Origin: Sphingobacteriales bacterium 44-15
GTDB taxonomy: Bacteria; Bacteroidota; Bacteroidia; Chitinophagales; Chitinophagaceae
Assembly: GCA_001899685.1 (NCBI GenBank)
Contig: MKWG01000011.1
Location: forward strand, 62,001-126,000
Length of the DNA stretch: 64,000 nucleotides
Reading direction: 5' to 3'
In this document: positions 25,832 through 34,067 of the stretch, piece after piece
Layout of the letters: each line of letters opens with the position of its first letter
Position numbering within the stretch: position 1 is the stretch's first letter
The notes under the pieces: model-generated
What the model was told of the DNA's origin: nothing
Databases searched by the model: none
The model's input: only the letters and a program-made list of their open reading frames with translations
Position numbers and translations under genes: made by a program

Positions 25832-26356
25832 TCTATCGGATACGAGTTGCAGCAATTCTTCAAAAGATATTTTAAAGCCGTTTGCCGAAATACCTACCGG
25901 TGCGCCGTACCATTTATAGTTCAGCTCAAGCATTTTTCTTTTAAACCTGTTGCTTTGCCCGTTAATATAATCTTGCGGGTTACTTACTTTAAACATAATA
26001 AGCCGTTGCGACTTTATAGTAAGCACTTCTATGGCTTCAATATCTTTCCAGAAAATTTTTTTTGCTGATGCGGCGCCTGAAAGATCTGAAATACCGGCGT
26101 TGTCTATTATAAGCCCCGGGCCTTTAGCCGTCAGGTTGCGTGCTATGAAATATGCAGCCGTGCCGAAAAAGGCAACGGCAATTATACCAATAACGCGCAG
26201 CAATACAGGGTTGCTGAAAAAATCATTACCGCTTTGGGGCGGCGTAATGATGAGCCAGCAGCCAATAGCAATAAAAGCAATGGCTGCCAGCATCAGTAAA
26301 GCAGATTTGTTTTTACTGAAAGGAATTTCCGCACGGAGGGACAGGTTCTGGTTCAT
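25808..26356 (-). CDS. STM3941 family membrane protein
   Basis: The 182-residue protein has two N-terminal membrane helices (about residues 18-37 and 50-70). These are followed by a cytosolic domain with IFWKDIEAIEV, MFKVSNPQDYI and the closing GISANGFKISFEELLQLVSDRF, the hallmark pattern of the STM3941 family. The function is not known. It lies between a 4-TM protein (28-base gap) and the papain-like protease (34-base gap) on the same strand, so it could be part of the protease system. The protease also has its own promoter in the 3' end of this gene. Confidence 0.75.
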   Translation of the reverse strand: MNQNLSLRAEIPFSKNKSALLMLAAIAFIAIGCWLIITPPQSGNDFFSNPVLLRVIGIIAVAFFGTAAYFIARNLTAKGPGLIIDNAGISDLSGAASAKKIFWKDIEAIEVLTIKSQRLIMFKVSNPQDYINGQSNRFKRKMLELNYKWYGAPVGISANGFKISFEELLQLVSDRFEAIKIK

Positions 26357-26384
26357 AGTCTTTTTGTTTCATTGTGTTTGTTTT

Positions 26385-26837
26385 TTAAAATACCAGTTGA
26401 ATTTGCAAGAAAATGGCTATAGCCAGGCAGAGCATCCACCCCCAAAACCATTTTACCGGCAGCCCCGTTTTCTGTACCGCTTTGTAATACATGCTTATCA
26501 TAACCATTACACTTGCCATTATGGATATCACGAACAATGAAAACCCGCTCAAAGGCAGCAGTATATAAGATAAAATATTGTACAGGAACAGCACGCAGGA
26601 GCCTGCGAAACAAACTAAGCCGATACGTTTTATAAGTTCCCATTTCTTTTCTTTCAGAAAAATAAGAGCCGCAATGATTTGAATGAGCCATTTGCCCCCG
26701 GCAATGCTGCCCGAAAGCACCATGCTGCTTACGCTGTCGTACAACCAGAATTTATTGCCGATAAAAATACCGGTAAGTACCGCCGATAGCAAAAAATAAA
26801 TCATTGCCCCAATGATATTGTTCTTGTTGTTTTGCAT
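26385..26837 (-). CDS. hypothetical 4-TM membrane protein
   Basis: The 150-residue protein is mostly hydrophobic, with four probable membrane helices at about 8-27, 47-62, 70-92 and 97-118, and possibly a fifth near the C-terminus (WFWGWMLCLAIAIFLQIQL). I do not recognise the family. It is the most upstream gene of the minus-strand run that leads into the STM3941, C1 protease and caspase genes. A 12-base palindrome (26886-26897) lies 49 bases before its start. Confidence 0.6.
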   Translation of the reverse strand: MQNNKNNIIGAMIYFLLSAVLTGIFIGNKFWLYDSVSSMVLSGSIAGGKWLIQIIAALIFLKEKKWELIKRIGLVCFAGSCVLFLYNILSYILLPLSGFSLFVISIMASVMVMISMYYKAVQKTGLPVKWFWGWMLCLAIAIFLQIQLVF

Positions 26838-26885
26838 TGTTTCGTTTGTAGATGTTTGTTTCTAAGATTTAAACCTGCCGGTTAC

Positions 26886-26897
26886 CGGTTGCAACCG
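26886..26897. promoter_or_regulatory. palindrome upstream of the 4-TM/STM3941/protease gene run
   Basis: CGGTTGCAACCG is a perfect 12-base palindrome. It overlaps a direct repeat of CCGGTT and lies 49 bases before the start of the first gene. It could be an operator; this is inferred from position only. Confidence 0.3.
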
Positions 26898-26904
26898 ATA
26901 TTCC

Positions 26905-27033
26905 GGTGTTAGGTCAAACGTGAAACGGCAGACCTACCTGCCTGCAGGCTGGCAGGCGATAAATGTGAAATCCTCACATTTATTGTCTCACTTCTCAACA
27001 AAGAAGCACAAAAAATTATTGTTGACATGGCAA
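26905..27033. repeat. MITE-like interspersed repeat, copy 1
   Basis: The unit starts GGTGTTAGGTCAAACGTGAAA-like and ends with ATTATTGTTGACATGG; the ends are inverted copies of each other. Its right part (AAAATTATTGTTGACAT) is shared with the copy at 28920-29043. It covers the 3' end of the lipoprotein frame. Confidence 0.6.
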
Positions 27034-27388
27034 TAGAACAGCACTGTTTTTTTTCAAAAGCCTGGCTGATATCTGCTGCAGTTTTGTTGCTTAAGGTGAA
27101 AGTAGTCTTGTATTTCCCTGCATCGCCTGCGGTAAGGCTTTTAAAAACATTATATACCTCGCCATACAGCATCCCCGCATTGTTGCCATCTATTACCGGG
27201 TCTTCTGCCCGGAAGCCCCCCTGAAGCGTATTGACATCTGAAAACTTGATGGTGTGCACGGTTTCCCAACCGCTGCTTTTGATAAGCGGGGAAGTGACAT
27301 CACCGCCACCACCGGTATTGTCTTTTTTGCAGAAAAAAAATACGCTTAATAAAAGGATGAGCAAAAGAAGGGAACTGGTTCTTTTCAT
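26909..27388 (-). CDS. putative lipoprotein, C-terminus replaced by repeat sequence
   Basis: The 159-residue frame starts MKRTSSLLLLILLLSVFFFC, a lipoprotein signal with the lipobox Cys at about 20, then a glycine-rich linker (TGGGGD). Residues about 30-108 are acidic and polar (for example FRAEDPVIDGNNAGMLYGE). I do not recognise the family. From about residue 118 (position 27033) the frame reads through the MITE-like repeat and gives a Cys/Ser-rich tail unlike the rest. The original C-terminus was probably lost or altered by the insertion. The signal peptide and N-terminal part look genuine. Confidence 0.55.
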   Translation of the reverse strand: MKRTSSLLLLILLLSVFFFCKKDNTGGGGDVTSPLIKSSGWETVHTIKFSDVNTLQGGFRAEDPVIDGNNAGMLYGEVYNVFKSLTAGDAGKYKTTFTLSNKTAADISQAFEKKQCCSIAMSTIIFCASLLRSETINVRISHLSPASLQAGRSAVSRLT

Positions 27389-27600
27389 ATTGGAAACATT
27401 TTAAATTTTTAACGTATGTCGGGTAAGCCCGGGTCCGGCTGGCGAAAAACATTAAAAGCACCGTGAAATTATCCGGGCGAAGGAGGAATCTTGTCTCATG
27501 CAGCCTGATATTTGTATCAGGGAAAGAAAATATGCCGCAACATGCGTGTCAGACAGTGAAAATGCGCTCTCCGGTGCCGGAGATTTACCAGGGAAAGTCC

Positions 27601-28731
27601 TTATGGCAATTGGCTCAGGTATTCGGAAGGCGTAAGGGAGGTATATTTTTTAAAGGCCCGGTAAAAGGATGCCCGGCTGTTAAAACCTGCTTCATAAGCG
27701 ATACCTTCTATGGTCATCCTGTTTATTTTGTCGCTCAGAACCACTTTGGCTTTTTCCACCCGTTTTTCGTTGATAAGGTCGAAAAAGGTCTTATGCAGCT
27801 CTCTGTTAATGGCGGCAGAAATTTTTTCAGGCGGAACGCTCAAATTATCGGATAAAGTACTGATGGTAATATCGGGGTTCGTATAAGCTGCTGTTTGCAC
27901 AAGGTATTCTTCAATCCGTTTTGCCAGCTCCTGTAATTCACTTTTGGGAGCAGCATCCTTATTTTCCCGGAGATGTACCATTTCATTGTTGGCCGGCAGG
28001 GTGTCCTGCAGGAATTGCCCGTAGCTTTCCGTAGTAAAAACGGCATGGTGACGGAAAGTGTAGAACAGGATAAAAAAATAAATAAAGGTAATAAGACAGG
28101 GTAGGTACAGGTATTCTACCAAATGCTGTGGTAAAATAAGATACAAGGCAGTGGAAGCCACTGTAAGAAAGCCCACGAGGGCTACAAACAGGGAAATGAA
28201 AACCAGTCTGGTCTTTTCAAGGTTAGATATTGTTGCCACCACTCGTTTTTTATACCGGATGATCTTGAAGGCAGATGCGGCCACACTTATCCAGATAAGT
28301 AACATGCCGGCTATATTGATTATGGTCATTTGCCAGGGGAGGGGGTCGCGGAGCAAAGACAATGTAAAGCCGGGACGTTCCTGCACGGGCAGCATAAGAT
28401 AAGTAAGCGGTAAAGATCCCCCGAAAATGAAGAGCAGGAAAGCGGCAAGCCAGACCGGGTGTTTCAGGTTTAATGCAGCGCCTGTAAATAAGCAGGTATA
28501 GGTAAAAACCAGCGGCCCGAAAAAAGAAGAAGTGCACCAGGAAAGAAAAAAGAAATAAGGAAAATGCTCAAAAAAGCCACCGGTAATACTTGCATTGCCT
28601 AAAAATGAAATAGCAGTATCCAATAAGATAAGCGCCAGGATCTTATTGGGAAGGCTGTTGTTTTTCCTGAAAAAGAAAGCAATAAATAAAATGATCAGGT
28701 TAAGCGCAAGACAAATATTTAAAGCGAGCAT
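27601..28731 (-). CDS. AraC family regulator with membrane-bound N-terminus
   Basis: The 376-residue protein has about seven hydrophobic helices in residues 1-235. A C-terminal AraC helix-turn-helix domain follows at about 265-376, with ISTLSDNLSVPPEKISAAIN, then IEGIAYEAGFNSRASFYRAF and TSLTPSEYL. This layout is common in Bacteroidota and suggests a regulator that senses a membrane or lipid-soluble signal. It stands alone: downstream is the lipoprotein gene and a 212-base gap, upstream a repeat-filled gap. Its targets are unknown. Confidence 0.87.
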   Translation of the reverse strand: MLALNICLALNLIILFIAFFFRKNNSLPNKILALILLDTAISFLGNASITGGFFEHFPYFFFLSWCTSSFFGPLVFTYTCLFTGAALNLKHPVWLAAFLLFIFGGSLPLTYLMLPVQERPGFTLSLLRDPLPWQMTIINIAGMLLIWISVAASAFKIIRYKKRVVATISNLEKTRLVFISLFVALVGFLTVASTALYLILPQHLVEYLYLPCLITFIYFFILFYTFRHHAVFTTESYGQFLQDTLPANNEMVHLRENKDAAPKSELQELAKRIEEYLVQTAAYTNPDITISTLSDNLSVPPEKISAAINRELHKTFFDLINEKRVEKAKVVLSDKINRMTIEGIAYEAGFNSRASFYRAFKKYTSLTPSEYLSQLP

Positions 28732-28919
28732 ATATCATTTTAGGGTTGAAGGGGAAACATCTCCACAGCAGCGATGCAAGATCATTAATTTGGACCACAT
28801 ATTATGAAGATTTTTTGGGGTGGGAAAAGAGAGCGGTAAGCTAATGAACAGATATAATTTGATTGGCTTAACACTAATAATGCTCATCAAACAATTTATG
28901 AATTAACCGATTAACCGCT

Positions 28920-29043
28920 GGTGTTATGTCAAATGTGAAATCCTCACGTTTATCGCCTGCCTGCCATGCCTACGGCAGGTAAACCGGTAGGCAAACCTCA
29001 TCTCTCACAAAGAAATACGAAAAATTATTGTTGACATAGTACT
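28920..29043. repeat. MITE-like interspersed repeat, copy 2
   Basis: The left end GGTGTTATGTCAA (28920-28932) and right end TTGACATAGTACT (29031-29043) are near-perfect inverted copies. The interior contains GTGAAATCCTCACG and an AAAAATTATTG segment shared with copy 1 at 26905-27033, as well as a CCTGCC/GGCAGG palindrome. Confidence 0.6.
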
Positions 29044-29123
29044 AATAATGAGCAGCCCGGAAACAAATAAGAAGCTGTTCTTACACCGGAAGACATTTTA
29101 AATGTTTTATGCCCTACTGTTGT

Positions 29124-29131
29124 TACTTTTG
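29124..29131 (+). promoter_or_regulatory. -7 box of the yajQ-like gene
   Basis: TACTTTTG matches TAnnTTTG and lies 20 bases before the ATG at 29152. The -33 position reads AATG, a weak match. Confidence 0.4.
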
Positions 29132-29151
29132 CAAGACAAAACTATTGAGCT

Positions 29152-29643
29152 ATGCCATCATTTGATATCGTAAGCAAGGTAGATGCACAGGCGTTGGATA
29201 ACGCTGTGAACGTGACCCGCAAAGAAATTACCAATCGCTTTGATTTTAAGGACACCCATCTAGTGCTGGACTTTGATAAAAAAGATTTCAAACTGCACCT
29301 GGAAACAGACGGTGACATGAAAATGGGGCAATTAATTGATGTATTGATCAGCAGGGCGCATAAGCAGGGTATTGCACCTGAAGCTTTTGATTTGTCGAAA
29401 GAAGGGCACCAAAGCGGAAAGGTGTGGAAAAAGGAAGTGAGCGTCCGCAACGGACTGAAGCAGGAAGATGCCAGGAAAATAGTAAAGCATATCAAGGATT
29501 CAGGGCTCAAAGTGCAGGCTTCTATTAATGACGATCTTGTAAGAGTGACCGGCAAAAAGATTGATGACCTGCAAACAGTCATACAGGCTTCAAAAGGATG
29601 GGGGCTGGGCATACCCCTGCAGTATGAAAACATGAGATCGTAG
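29152..29643 (+). CDS. YajQ family nucleotide-binding protein
   Basis: The 163-residue protein is a full-length YajQ homologue: MPSFDIVSKVD at the start, NRFDFKDTHLVLDF, KDFKLHLETDGDMKMGQLID, and the closing QASINDDLVRVTGKKIDDLQ and GIPLQYENMRS. YajQ has two similar alpha/beta domains. Relatives bind cyclic di-GMP or nucleic acid and act as regulators, but their role in Bacteroidota is not settled. It stands alone on the plus strand, with a -7 box 20 bases upstream. Confidence 0.93.
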   Translation: MPSFDIVSKVDAQALDNAVNVTRKEITNRFDFKDTHLVLDFDKKDFKLHLETDGDMKMGQLIDVLISRAHKQGIAPEAFDLSKEGHQSGKVWKKEVSVRNGLKQEDARKIVKHIKDSGLKVQASINDDLVRVTGKKIDDLQTVIQASKGWGLGIPLQYENMRS

Positions 29644-30047
29644 CGATGGGGCAAACGGGAGAGGAGAGACGTGAGATGTGAGAGGCTGAATGTCAAACGT
29701 CAAACGAGAAACGTCAAACGAGAAATATTTTACCTCTTAGCAGCAGGTTATTTGTGCAAAACCTGTGCCTTAAACGGCAATCCGGTGCATAACTATGTGC
29801 GTAGCAGGTGCAGATCAAAACAGGGAAATACTTGCAAACTGCCGTCTCCTGATATATCTTTATGGTACAAACGTTATCAATACCTGGCAACAGGGAAACG
29901 GTAACAAGAGAGGCAAAATCCGCAAGGAAATATGCACTTCTCACGAAAGCATCGGGTTCTGTAAAAGAAGGTGAAAGCCGGAAGATTACAAAACTTGATG
30001 CTTTTTTTGGGGGGCTGCGGGCTATCAGCTTTGAGCTGCCAGCAGCA
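29644..30047. other. intergenic region with no supported gene
   Basis: The first part (29660-29732) is a low-complexity run of GTGAGA and GTCAAACG units related to the interspersed repeats. The rest has open frames on both strands, but none shows family resemblance or a plausible start. I see no RNA gene. Confidence 0.4.
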
Positions 30048-31478
30048 TTATTTTTCTTTAGAGGTATCTACTTCCCAGTCATCTGTACGGAACGGACAAA
30101 CAGGTAAACCTTCTTTGCTGAATATATTACCAATGGCTGTATTACCGAAAGCAAAGCGGACAGCTACAGGATCTTTAATTGCTTTGTTGGAAAGTATCAC
30201 GTGATCACCTTCAATCTTTACATCAGCGGGCAAAAAGTTTTTGTCTTCTCCTGCAATATAAAATTCAGTAGCTTTCTTTTCCTGTCCCTTTAGTGTCAAG
30301 CCGCTCGCAGCATTATCAAAATACACTGTGGCCTTGTTCTTGCTCACAGTCAGATGCTTATATTCCGGGCTTTTATATGTCAGCCCTTCTTTATGGTAGG
30401 TTTCGGCCAATGCCCATGCCGCCAGCCTTGCGCCTACATCATGTTTGTTTTTGGGATGAATATTTTTTATGTCATCCACCAGGTCTGTTATGACCACCAT
30501 GCCTGTATTGGGCACAGCCATTGTTTTGTTTTGTGCTTCTCTCAGCAGTGCGCCGATGTGCTTGTTGCCATAGGCAAAGGGAGCGATCTGTACATAATAA
30601 AAAGGAAATGCTTTGTCCCAGGCCTTGCGCCAGCTCCCGATCATAGCGGTCATTAGCTGTTGATATGACGCTGCAGTACCTGTATTGCTTTCTCCCTGGT
30701 ACCAGATAGCACCTGCAATGTTAAATTGTGTAAGAGGCGCTATCATGGCATTATAGGTAAGCGCCGGGGCAGTGGGCCACCAGTCGGTTTTCGGTTGCTT
30801 TGCAGCAGCTTCTTTTAATACAGGATCATTGTCGATCGCTTCTGCCGGCGTCCACACTTCGGCAGGCGTGCCGCCCCAACTGGTATTGATCAACCCTATG
30901 GGAACATGAAGCTGTTCTTCCAGTTTTTTTCCGAAGTAGTAGGCAACGGCGCTGAAGCTTTTAAGCGTTTCCGGCCCGCAATTCTTCCAGGTACCGGGGC
31001 AGTTGTCCTGGGGGTGTTCTGAAGTGGTCTGCGGGAGCTGGAAAAAACGGATATTGGTTTTTGCCGCAGCGCCTGCAAATTCCTGCTCTATCTCAGGAAG
31101 TCCATTGTGATAGCTCCATTGCATGTTCGACTGTCCGGAGCAAACCCATACTTCTCCCAGCATCACATTGTTCAGCACAATAGTATTGCGTGCTTTGAAA
31201 GTGATAGTATAAGGACCGCCTGCAGCGGGAGTATGTATGGAAGTTTTCCAGTGTGCATTGCCGTTAGCAGTAACAGAATCTGTAACATTATTCCACGAAG
31301 TGGTAATATATATTTTTTCGGCCGGCGACGACCAGCCCCACAGGGTTACGTTGGCCTGCTGCTGTAGCACCATATTGTCGGAAAATATTGCGGGAAGCCT
31401 TATATCACCCAGGCAAAAAGCTGAAATGAAAAAGGAAACGGATAATAATATAGCGGGAAGCAGGGTCGTCCTTTTCAT
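30048..31478 (-). CDS. sialate O-acetylesterase
   Basis: The 476-residue protein has a signal peptide (MKRTTLLPAILLSVSFFISAFC) and the SGNH-type esterase pattern of sialate 9-O-acetylesterases: the nucleophile in VWVCSGQSNMQW (S near 117), INTSWGGTPAEVW, IWYQGESNTGT and a late HPKNKHDVGARLA. An N-terminal beta segment (LPAIFSDNMVLQQ) is also typical. It removes acetyl groups from sialic acids or related sugars on glycans, in the periplasm or outside the cell. It has its own promoter and is not next to the SusC/SusD unit 7 kb away. Confidence 0.9.
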   Translation of the reverse strand: MKRTTLLPAILLSVSFFISAFCLGDIRLPAIFSDNMVLQQQANVTLWGWSSPAEKIYITTSWNNVTDSVTANGNAHWKTSIHTPAAGGPYTITFKARNTIVLNNVMLGEVWVCSGQSNMQWSYHNGLPEIEQEFAGAAAKTNIRFFQLPQTTSEHPQDNCPGTWKNCGPETLKSFSAVAYYFGKKLEEQLHVPIGLINTSWGGTPAEVWTPAEAIDNDPVLKEAAAKQPKTDWWPTAPALTYNAMIAPLTQFNIAGAIWYQGESNTGTAASYQQLMTAMIGSWRKAWDKAFPFYYVQIAPFAYGNKHIGALLREAQNKTMAVPNTGMVVITDLVDDIKNIHPKNKHDVGARLAAWALAETYHKEGLTYKSPEYKHLTVSKNKATVYFDNAASGLTLKGQEKKATEFYIAGEDKNFLPADVKIEGDHVILSNKAIKDPVAVRFAFGNTAIGNIFSKEGLPVCPFRTDDWEVDTSKEK

Positions 31479-31492
31479 GAAAAAATTTTTGG

Positions 31493-31523
31493 AAAAGATA
31501 AAGAAGAAAAAAACAATTTCAAA
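31493..31523 (-). promoter_or_regulatory. promoter of the sialate O-acetylesterase gene
   Basis: TTTG (31523-31520), a 19-base spacer and TATCTTTT (31500-31493) match the Bacteroidota consensus except for the last base. It ends 15 bases before the ATG at 31478. Confidence 0.55.
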
Positions 31524-31541
31524 ATTCCCGGAGATTTAAAA

Positions 31542-31606
31542 ATTGGGACGTGAGACGTGAAACGGCAAACGACAAACGTGAAACGTCAAACGTGAAACGA
31601 CAAACC
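31542..31606. repeat. degenerate GTGAAACG/GTCAAACG repeat tract
   Basis: A 65-base tract consists of variants of the units GTGAAAC, GTGAGAC and ACAAACG in tandem. Similar tracts lie at 29660-29732 and inside the MITE-like units. It opens a false frame upstream of the DinB gene. Confidence 0.5.
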
Positions 31607-31639
31607 CTCCCTGTCTCCGTGGTTCAAATCTCCCTCCTG

Positions 31640-31670
31640 TTTGCCGGGATGATGGTAAATATTAGCTTTG
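31640..31670 (+). promoter_or_regulatory. promoter of the DinB-family gene
   Basis: TTTG (31640-31643), a 19-base spacer and TAGCTTTG (31663-31670) match the consensus exactly. The expected transcript starts near 31677, which rules out the ATG at 31550 and supports the start at 31700. Confidence 0.6.
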
Positions 31671-31699
31671 CAGCTATTGTCAACTACAATTTTATCAGC

Positions 31700-32194
31700 A
31701 TGGCATTAGGTACAGCACTTGCAGGAGAACTTAATCATGAAGCTGCAGGCACAAGGAAATTACTGTCACGTATACCCGAAGATAAGCTGGACTGGAAGCC
31801 CCACGACAAAAGCATGCCTCTTGGGCGTTTGGCCTGTCATGTGGCAGAGCTGCCGCAATGGGTAAAGCTCATTTTGGAGCAGGATGCATTTAATATGGTG
31901 CCGGGTGCATTCAACAGGCTTAAAGCGGCAACAACGGAGGAGCTTTTACAGCAATTTGATGAGCGGATACAGGAAGCTGCGGATATGCTTTCTGAAACTG
32001 CCGATGAGCGGTTCCAGACAAAATGGAGCTTTGTAAAGAACGGTGTAGCAGCATACGAACTGCCCAGGAAAATTGCCGTGAGGCAGATGGTGATGAATCA
32101 TATTGTTCACCATCGTGCTCAGCTTACGGTGTATCTTCGTTTACTGAATGTACCTGTCCCGGGGTTGTACGGGCCTTCTGCTGATGAGCAGTAA
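31700..32194 (+). CDS. DinB family protein
   Basis: The 164-residue protein is a four-helix DinB-like metal protein. Its start MALGTALAGELNHEAAGTRKL is followed by MPLGRLACHVAELPQW (metal His) and the C-terminal NHIVHHRAQLTVYLRLLN (His pair), PVPGLYGPSADE. Relatives include thiol-dependent enzymes of the bacillithiol type. The frame is open from 31550, but that extension reads through a repeat tract and lies before the promoter at 31640-31670, so I chose the ATG at 31700. Confidence 0.88.
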   Translation: MALGTALAGELNHEAAGTRKLLSRIPEDKLDWKPHDKSMPLGRLACHVAELPQWVKLILEQDAFNMVPGAFNRLKAATTEELLQQFDERIQEAADMLSETADERFQTKWSFVKNGVAAYELPRKIAVRQMVMNHIVHHRAQLTVYLRLLNVPVPGLYGPSADEQ

Positions 32195-32227
32195 GTGATG
32201 TATAAAAGTTGCTTTAGGATATATTTT

Positions 32228-32318
32228 TTTAACCGCAAAGAACGCCGGGTACACGCGAAGACCACAAAGGTATCTTTTGCGCTCTCTGCGGTTTTCTTTG
32301 CGAGGCTTTGCGGTTAAA
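32228..32318. repeat. AACCGCAAAG inverted repeat unit, copy 1
   Basis: TTTAACCGCAAAG (32228-32240) and CTTTGCGGTTTAAA-type sequence ending at 32318 form a perfect 13-bp inverted repeat. The interior holds further TTTGCG units. A second copy is at 37906-37978. Confidence 0.6.
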
Positions 32319-32330
32319 TGGGGGAGTACT

Positions 32331-32433
32331 AGTGTTATGTCAAACGTGAAATGGGAGAGGTGAAAGCTTGTCTCACGTTTCACCTCTCACGTTTCACAAA
32401 AATGAACAGACATAATTTGCTTGACTTAACACT
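32331..32433. repeat. MITE-like interspersed repeat, copy 3
   Basis: The ends AGTGTTATGTCAA (32331-32343) and TTGACTTAACACT (32421-32433) are inverted copies with one mismatch. The interior holds an inverted pair of GTGAAA/TTTCAC units and CAGACATAATTTG near the right end. Confidence 0.65.
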
Positions 32434-32509
32434 AGTGTTAAGTTAAAACTATTGTGAAACGTGGGACGTGAGATTTTCACTTTTGACTTTTCACGATTAA
32501 CATAACACT
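32434..32509. repeat. MITE-like interspersed repeat, copy 4
   Basis: The ends AGTGTTAAGTTAA (32434-32446) and TTAACATAACACT (32497-32509) are inverted copies with one mismatch. It abuts copy 3 with no gap and lies 3 bases from the stop of the di-heme oxidoreductase gene. Confidence 0.6.
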
Positions 32510-32512
32510 ATA

Positions 32513-33904
32513 TCAGAGCGACTCAAGGAACTTGATAAGCGCATTTCTCTCCGTACTGCTCATGGCTTTTACTTTATTGCGGGATTGAAGCGCTTCGCCG
32601 CCATGCCACATAATGGCTTCCATTAAACTGCGTGCACGGCCATCATGCAAAAAGTTATTATGACCATTCACTTTTTGAGTAAGTCCAATACCCCATAACG
32701 GTGCCGTACGCCATTCGTTCCCCGTGGCGAGAAAATCAGGGCGGTGATCCGCAAGGCTATCGCCCATATCATGCAGCAACAGGTCGGTATAGGGATGTAT
32801 GAGCTGGTTGCTTACATCAGGGAAAACCACATTTACAGCAGTGCGCATGGAAGGGGTATGACATTTATCGCAGCCGGCGCTCATGAACAATTGCTTGCCC
32901 TGCTGCACTATGGCATCGGTAGCATTTCTCCTTCCGGGAACGGCAAGCGTTTTTACGTAAAATTCAACGCTGTACAGCAGGCTGTCAATAAGCTCAGGGT
33001 CATCGGAGCGTCCGTCATACTGTGGTTGTCCCAAAGTGCTTTCCCTGGGAAAAACAGAAGTTGTTATGCCAATGTCCTGGTTATATGCCGCTGCTACCTG
33101 TTGCAGCAAATTGGGTTGATTGGCTTTCCAGCCAAAGCGCCCGAGAGTAGTGGAATTAGTGGTATAATTCCACACGTAGTTTGGTTTGCCGCTGATGCCA
33201 TCGCCATCAGTATCCTTTTCATCCGCCCTGGAAAGGATATCTGCGTCGCTCAGTGCTTCAAGCAGCCCGAGACCAAATACAGGAGCCGCTACACGGGGGG
33301 AAAGCATTACATCGGCAGGGAATGCTGTATAGGTGTTAATAACTGTATAAGTAGGGAAACGGAGATTATAAGACGTGCCGTCATCGAAGTAAAACGTTTT
33401 GTCGTTATAGGAAATGGCAACATCCCCTTCTTTTTGCACACCAATATTACCACGGTTTTGCAATTGGTCTCCATACCCGGGCACTGGGTTGGGACCGCCA
33501 TGAGGATCTTCTCCTGCAATGCTTAGCCTGAAAAGCATAAGCACAGAAATTTCTCCGGTACCAGGCACTTTCCCACGTCCGTCGCCAATATGACAGGACG
33601 CGCAGCCTACATTATTGAATATGGGACCAAGCCCGGGATTGACAGGAGCAGGTGCCGATACAAAAGTGGAGCTGAATTGCGCGTCACCTATTTCATGCAC
33701 GCGTTCCAAAGTTTCTGATAAGGAAGGAAAAGGATGTCCGAAAGCTTTGCTGCTCTGGTCAAATACAGTTTGCTTGCCACCGCTTCTCCATTCATCATCG
33801 GGGTTACTGTATCCTGCATCAAATTTGTTGCAGGCAACCAGAATCAATACTATAGCTGTTACCAGGGCAAGGCAAACTCTATAAATGGCAGGGATCCTCA
33901 TCAC
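32513..33904 (-). CDS. di-heme oxidoreductase family protein (DUF1111 type)
   Basis: The 463-residue protein has a lipoprotein signal with lipobox LVAC (C25). It carries two c-type heme motifs, CASCH at 101-105 and CDKCH at 345-349. Further family marks are FNNVGCASCHIGDGRG, FGLGLLEAL, DTDGDGISG and NNFLHDGRARSLMEAI. DUF1111 proteins are peroxidase-like di-heme proteins of the cell envelope, often beside imelysin genes. It is the last gene of the porin-Rieske-imelysin run, 163 bases after imelysin with a hairpin between. A role in iron or redox handling is inferred from this context. Confidence 0.9.
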   Translation of the reverse strand: MMRIPAIYRVCLALVTAIVLILVACNKFDAGYSNPDDEWRSGGKQTVFDQSSKAFGHPFPSLSETLERVHEIGDAQFSSTFVSAPAPVNPGLGPIFNNVGCASCHIGDGRGKVPGTGEISVLMLFRLSIAGEDPHGGPNPVPGYGDQLQNRGNIGVQKEGDVAISYNDKTFYFDDGTSYNLRFPTYTVINTYTAFPADVMLSPRVAAPVFGLGLLEALSDADILSRADEKDTDGDGISGKPNYVWNYTTNSTTLGRFGWKANQPNLLQQVAAAYNQDIGITTSVFPRESTLGQPQYDGRSDDPELIDSLLYSVEFYVKTLAVPGRRNATDAIVQQGKQLFMSAGCDKCHTPSMRTAVNVVFPDVSNQLIHPYTDLLLHDMGDSLADHRPDFLATGNEWRTAPLWGIGLTQKVNGHNNFLHDGRARSLMEAIMWHGGEALQSRNKVKAMSSTERNALIKFLESL

Positions 33905-33974
33905 TTAAAAGCATTTTCAGGGTTCAGGCACAACGGCAATCAGGCTCATCTTAACTGATGGTATTTTCTCTATG

Positions 33975-34017
33975 AAAGTGAGAGGATAACAATGAAACGG
34001 CGTTATCCTCTCGCTTT
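33975..34017 (-). terminator. hairpin between imelysin and di-heme oxidoreductase genes
   Basis: AAAGTGAGAGGATAAC (33975-33990) pairs with GTTATCCTCTCGCTTT (34002-34017) over 16 bp with one G-T pair. On the minus strand no T tract follows. It may be an attenuator or protect a 3' end within the operon. Confidence 0.45.
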
Positions 34018-34067
34018 TGGAAAGCCATACATTACAACAGCAACGCATTAATATCATTCCCGGTTAT

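Larger units (their letters stand above)
28732..29151. other. repeat-filled intergenic region
   Basis: No gene is supported. A fragment related to the right end of the repeat unit at 32331 (AATGAACAGATATAATTTG) lies at about 28852-28870, followed by TTAACACT. A full MITE-like unit is at 28920-29043. The direct repeat ACTAATAATG occurs at 28873-28882 and 29041-29050. The last 100 bases hold the leader of the yajQ-like gene. Confidence 0.5.
32195..32512. other. intergenic region made of three repeat units
   Basis: It holds an AACCGCAAAG hairpin unit (32228-32318) and two adjoining MITE-like units (32331-32433 and 32434-32509). No gene is present. Confidence 0.6.

Noticed and set aside
31550-31699. 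50-residue N-terminal extension of the DinB protein
   Set aside because: It reads through a repeat tract and lies upstream of a perfect promoter at 31640-31670.
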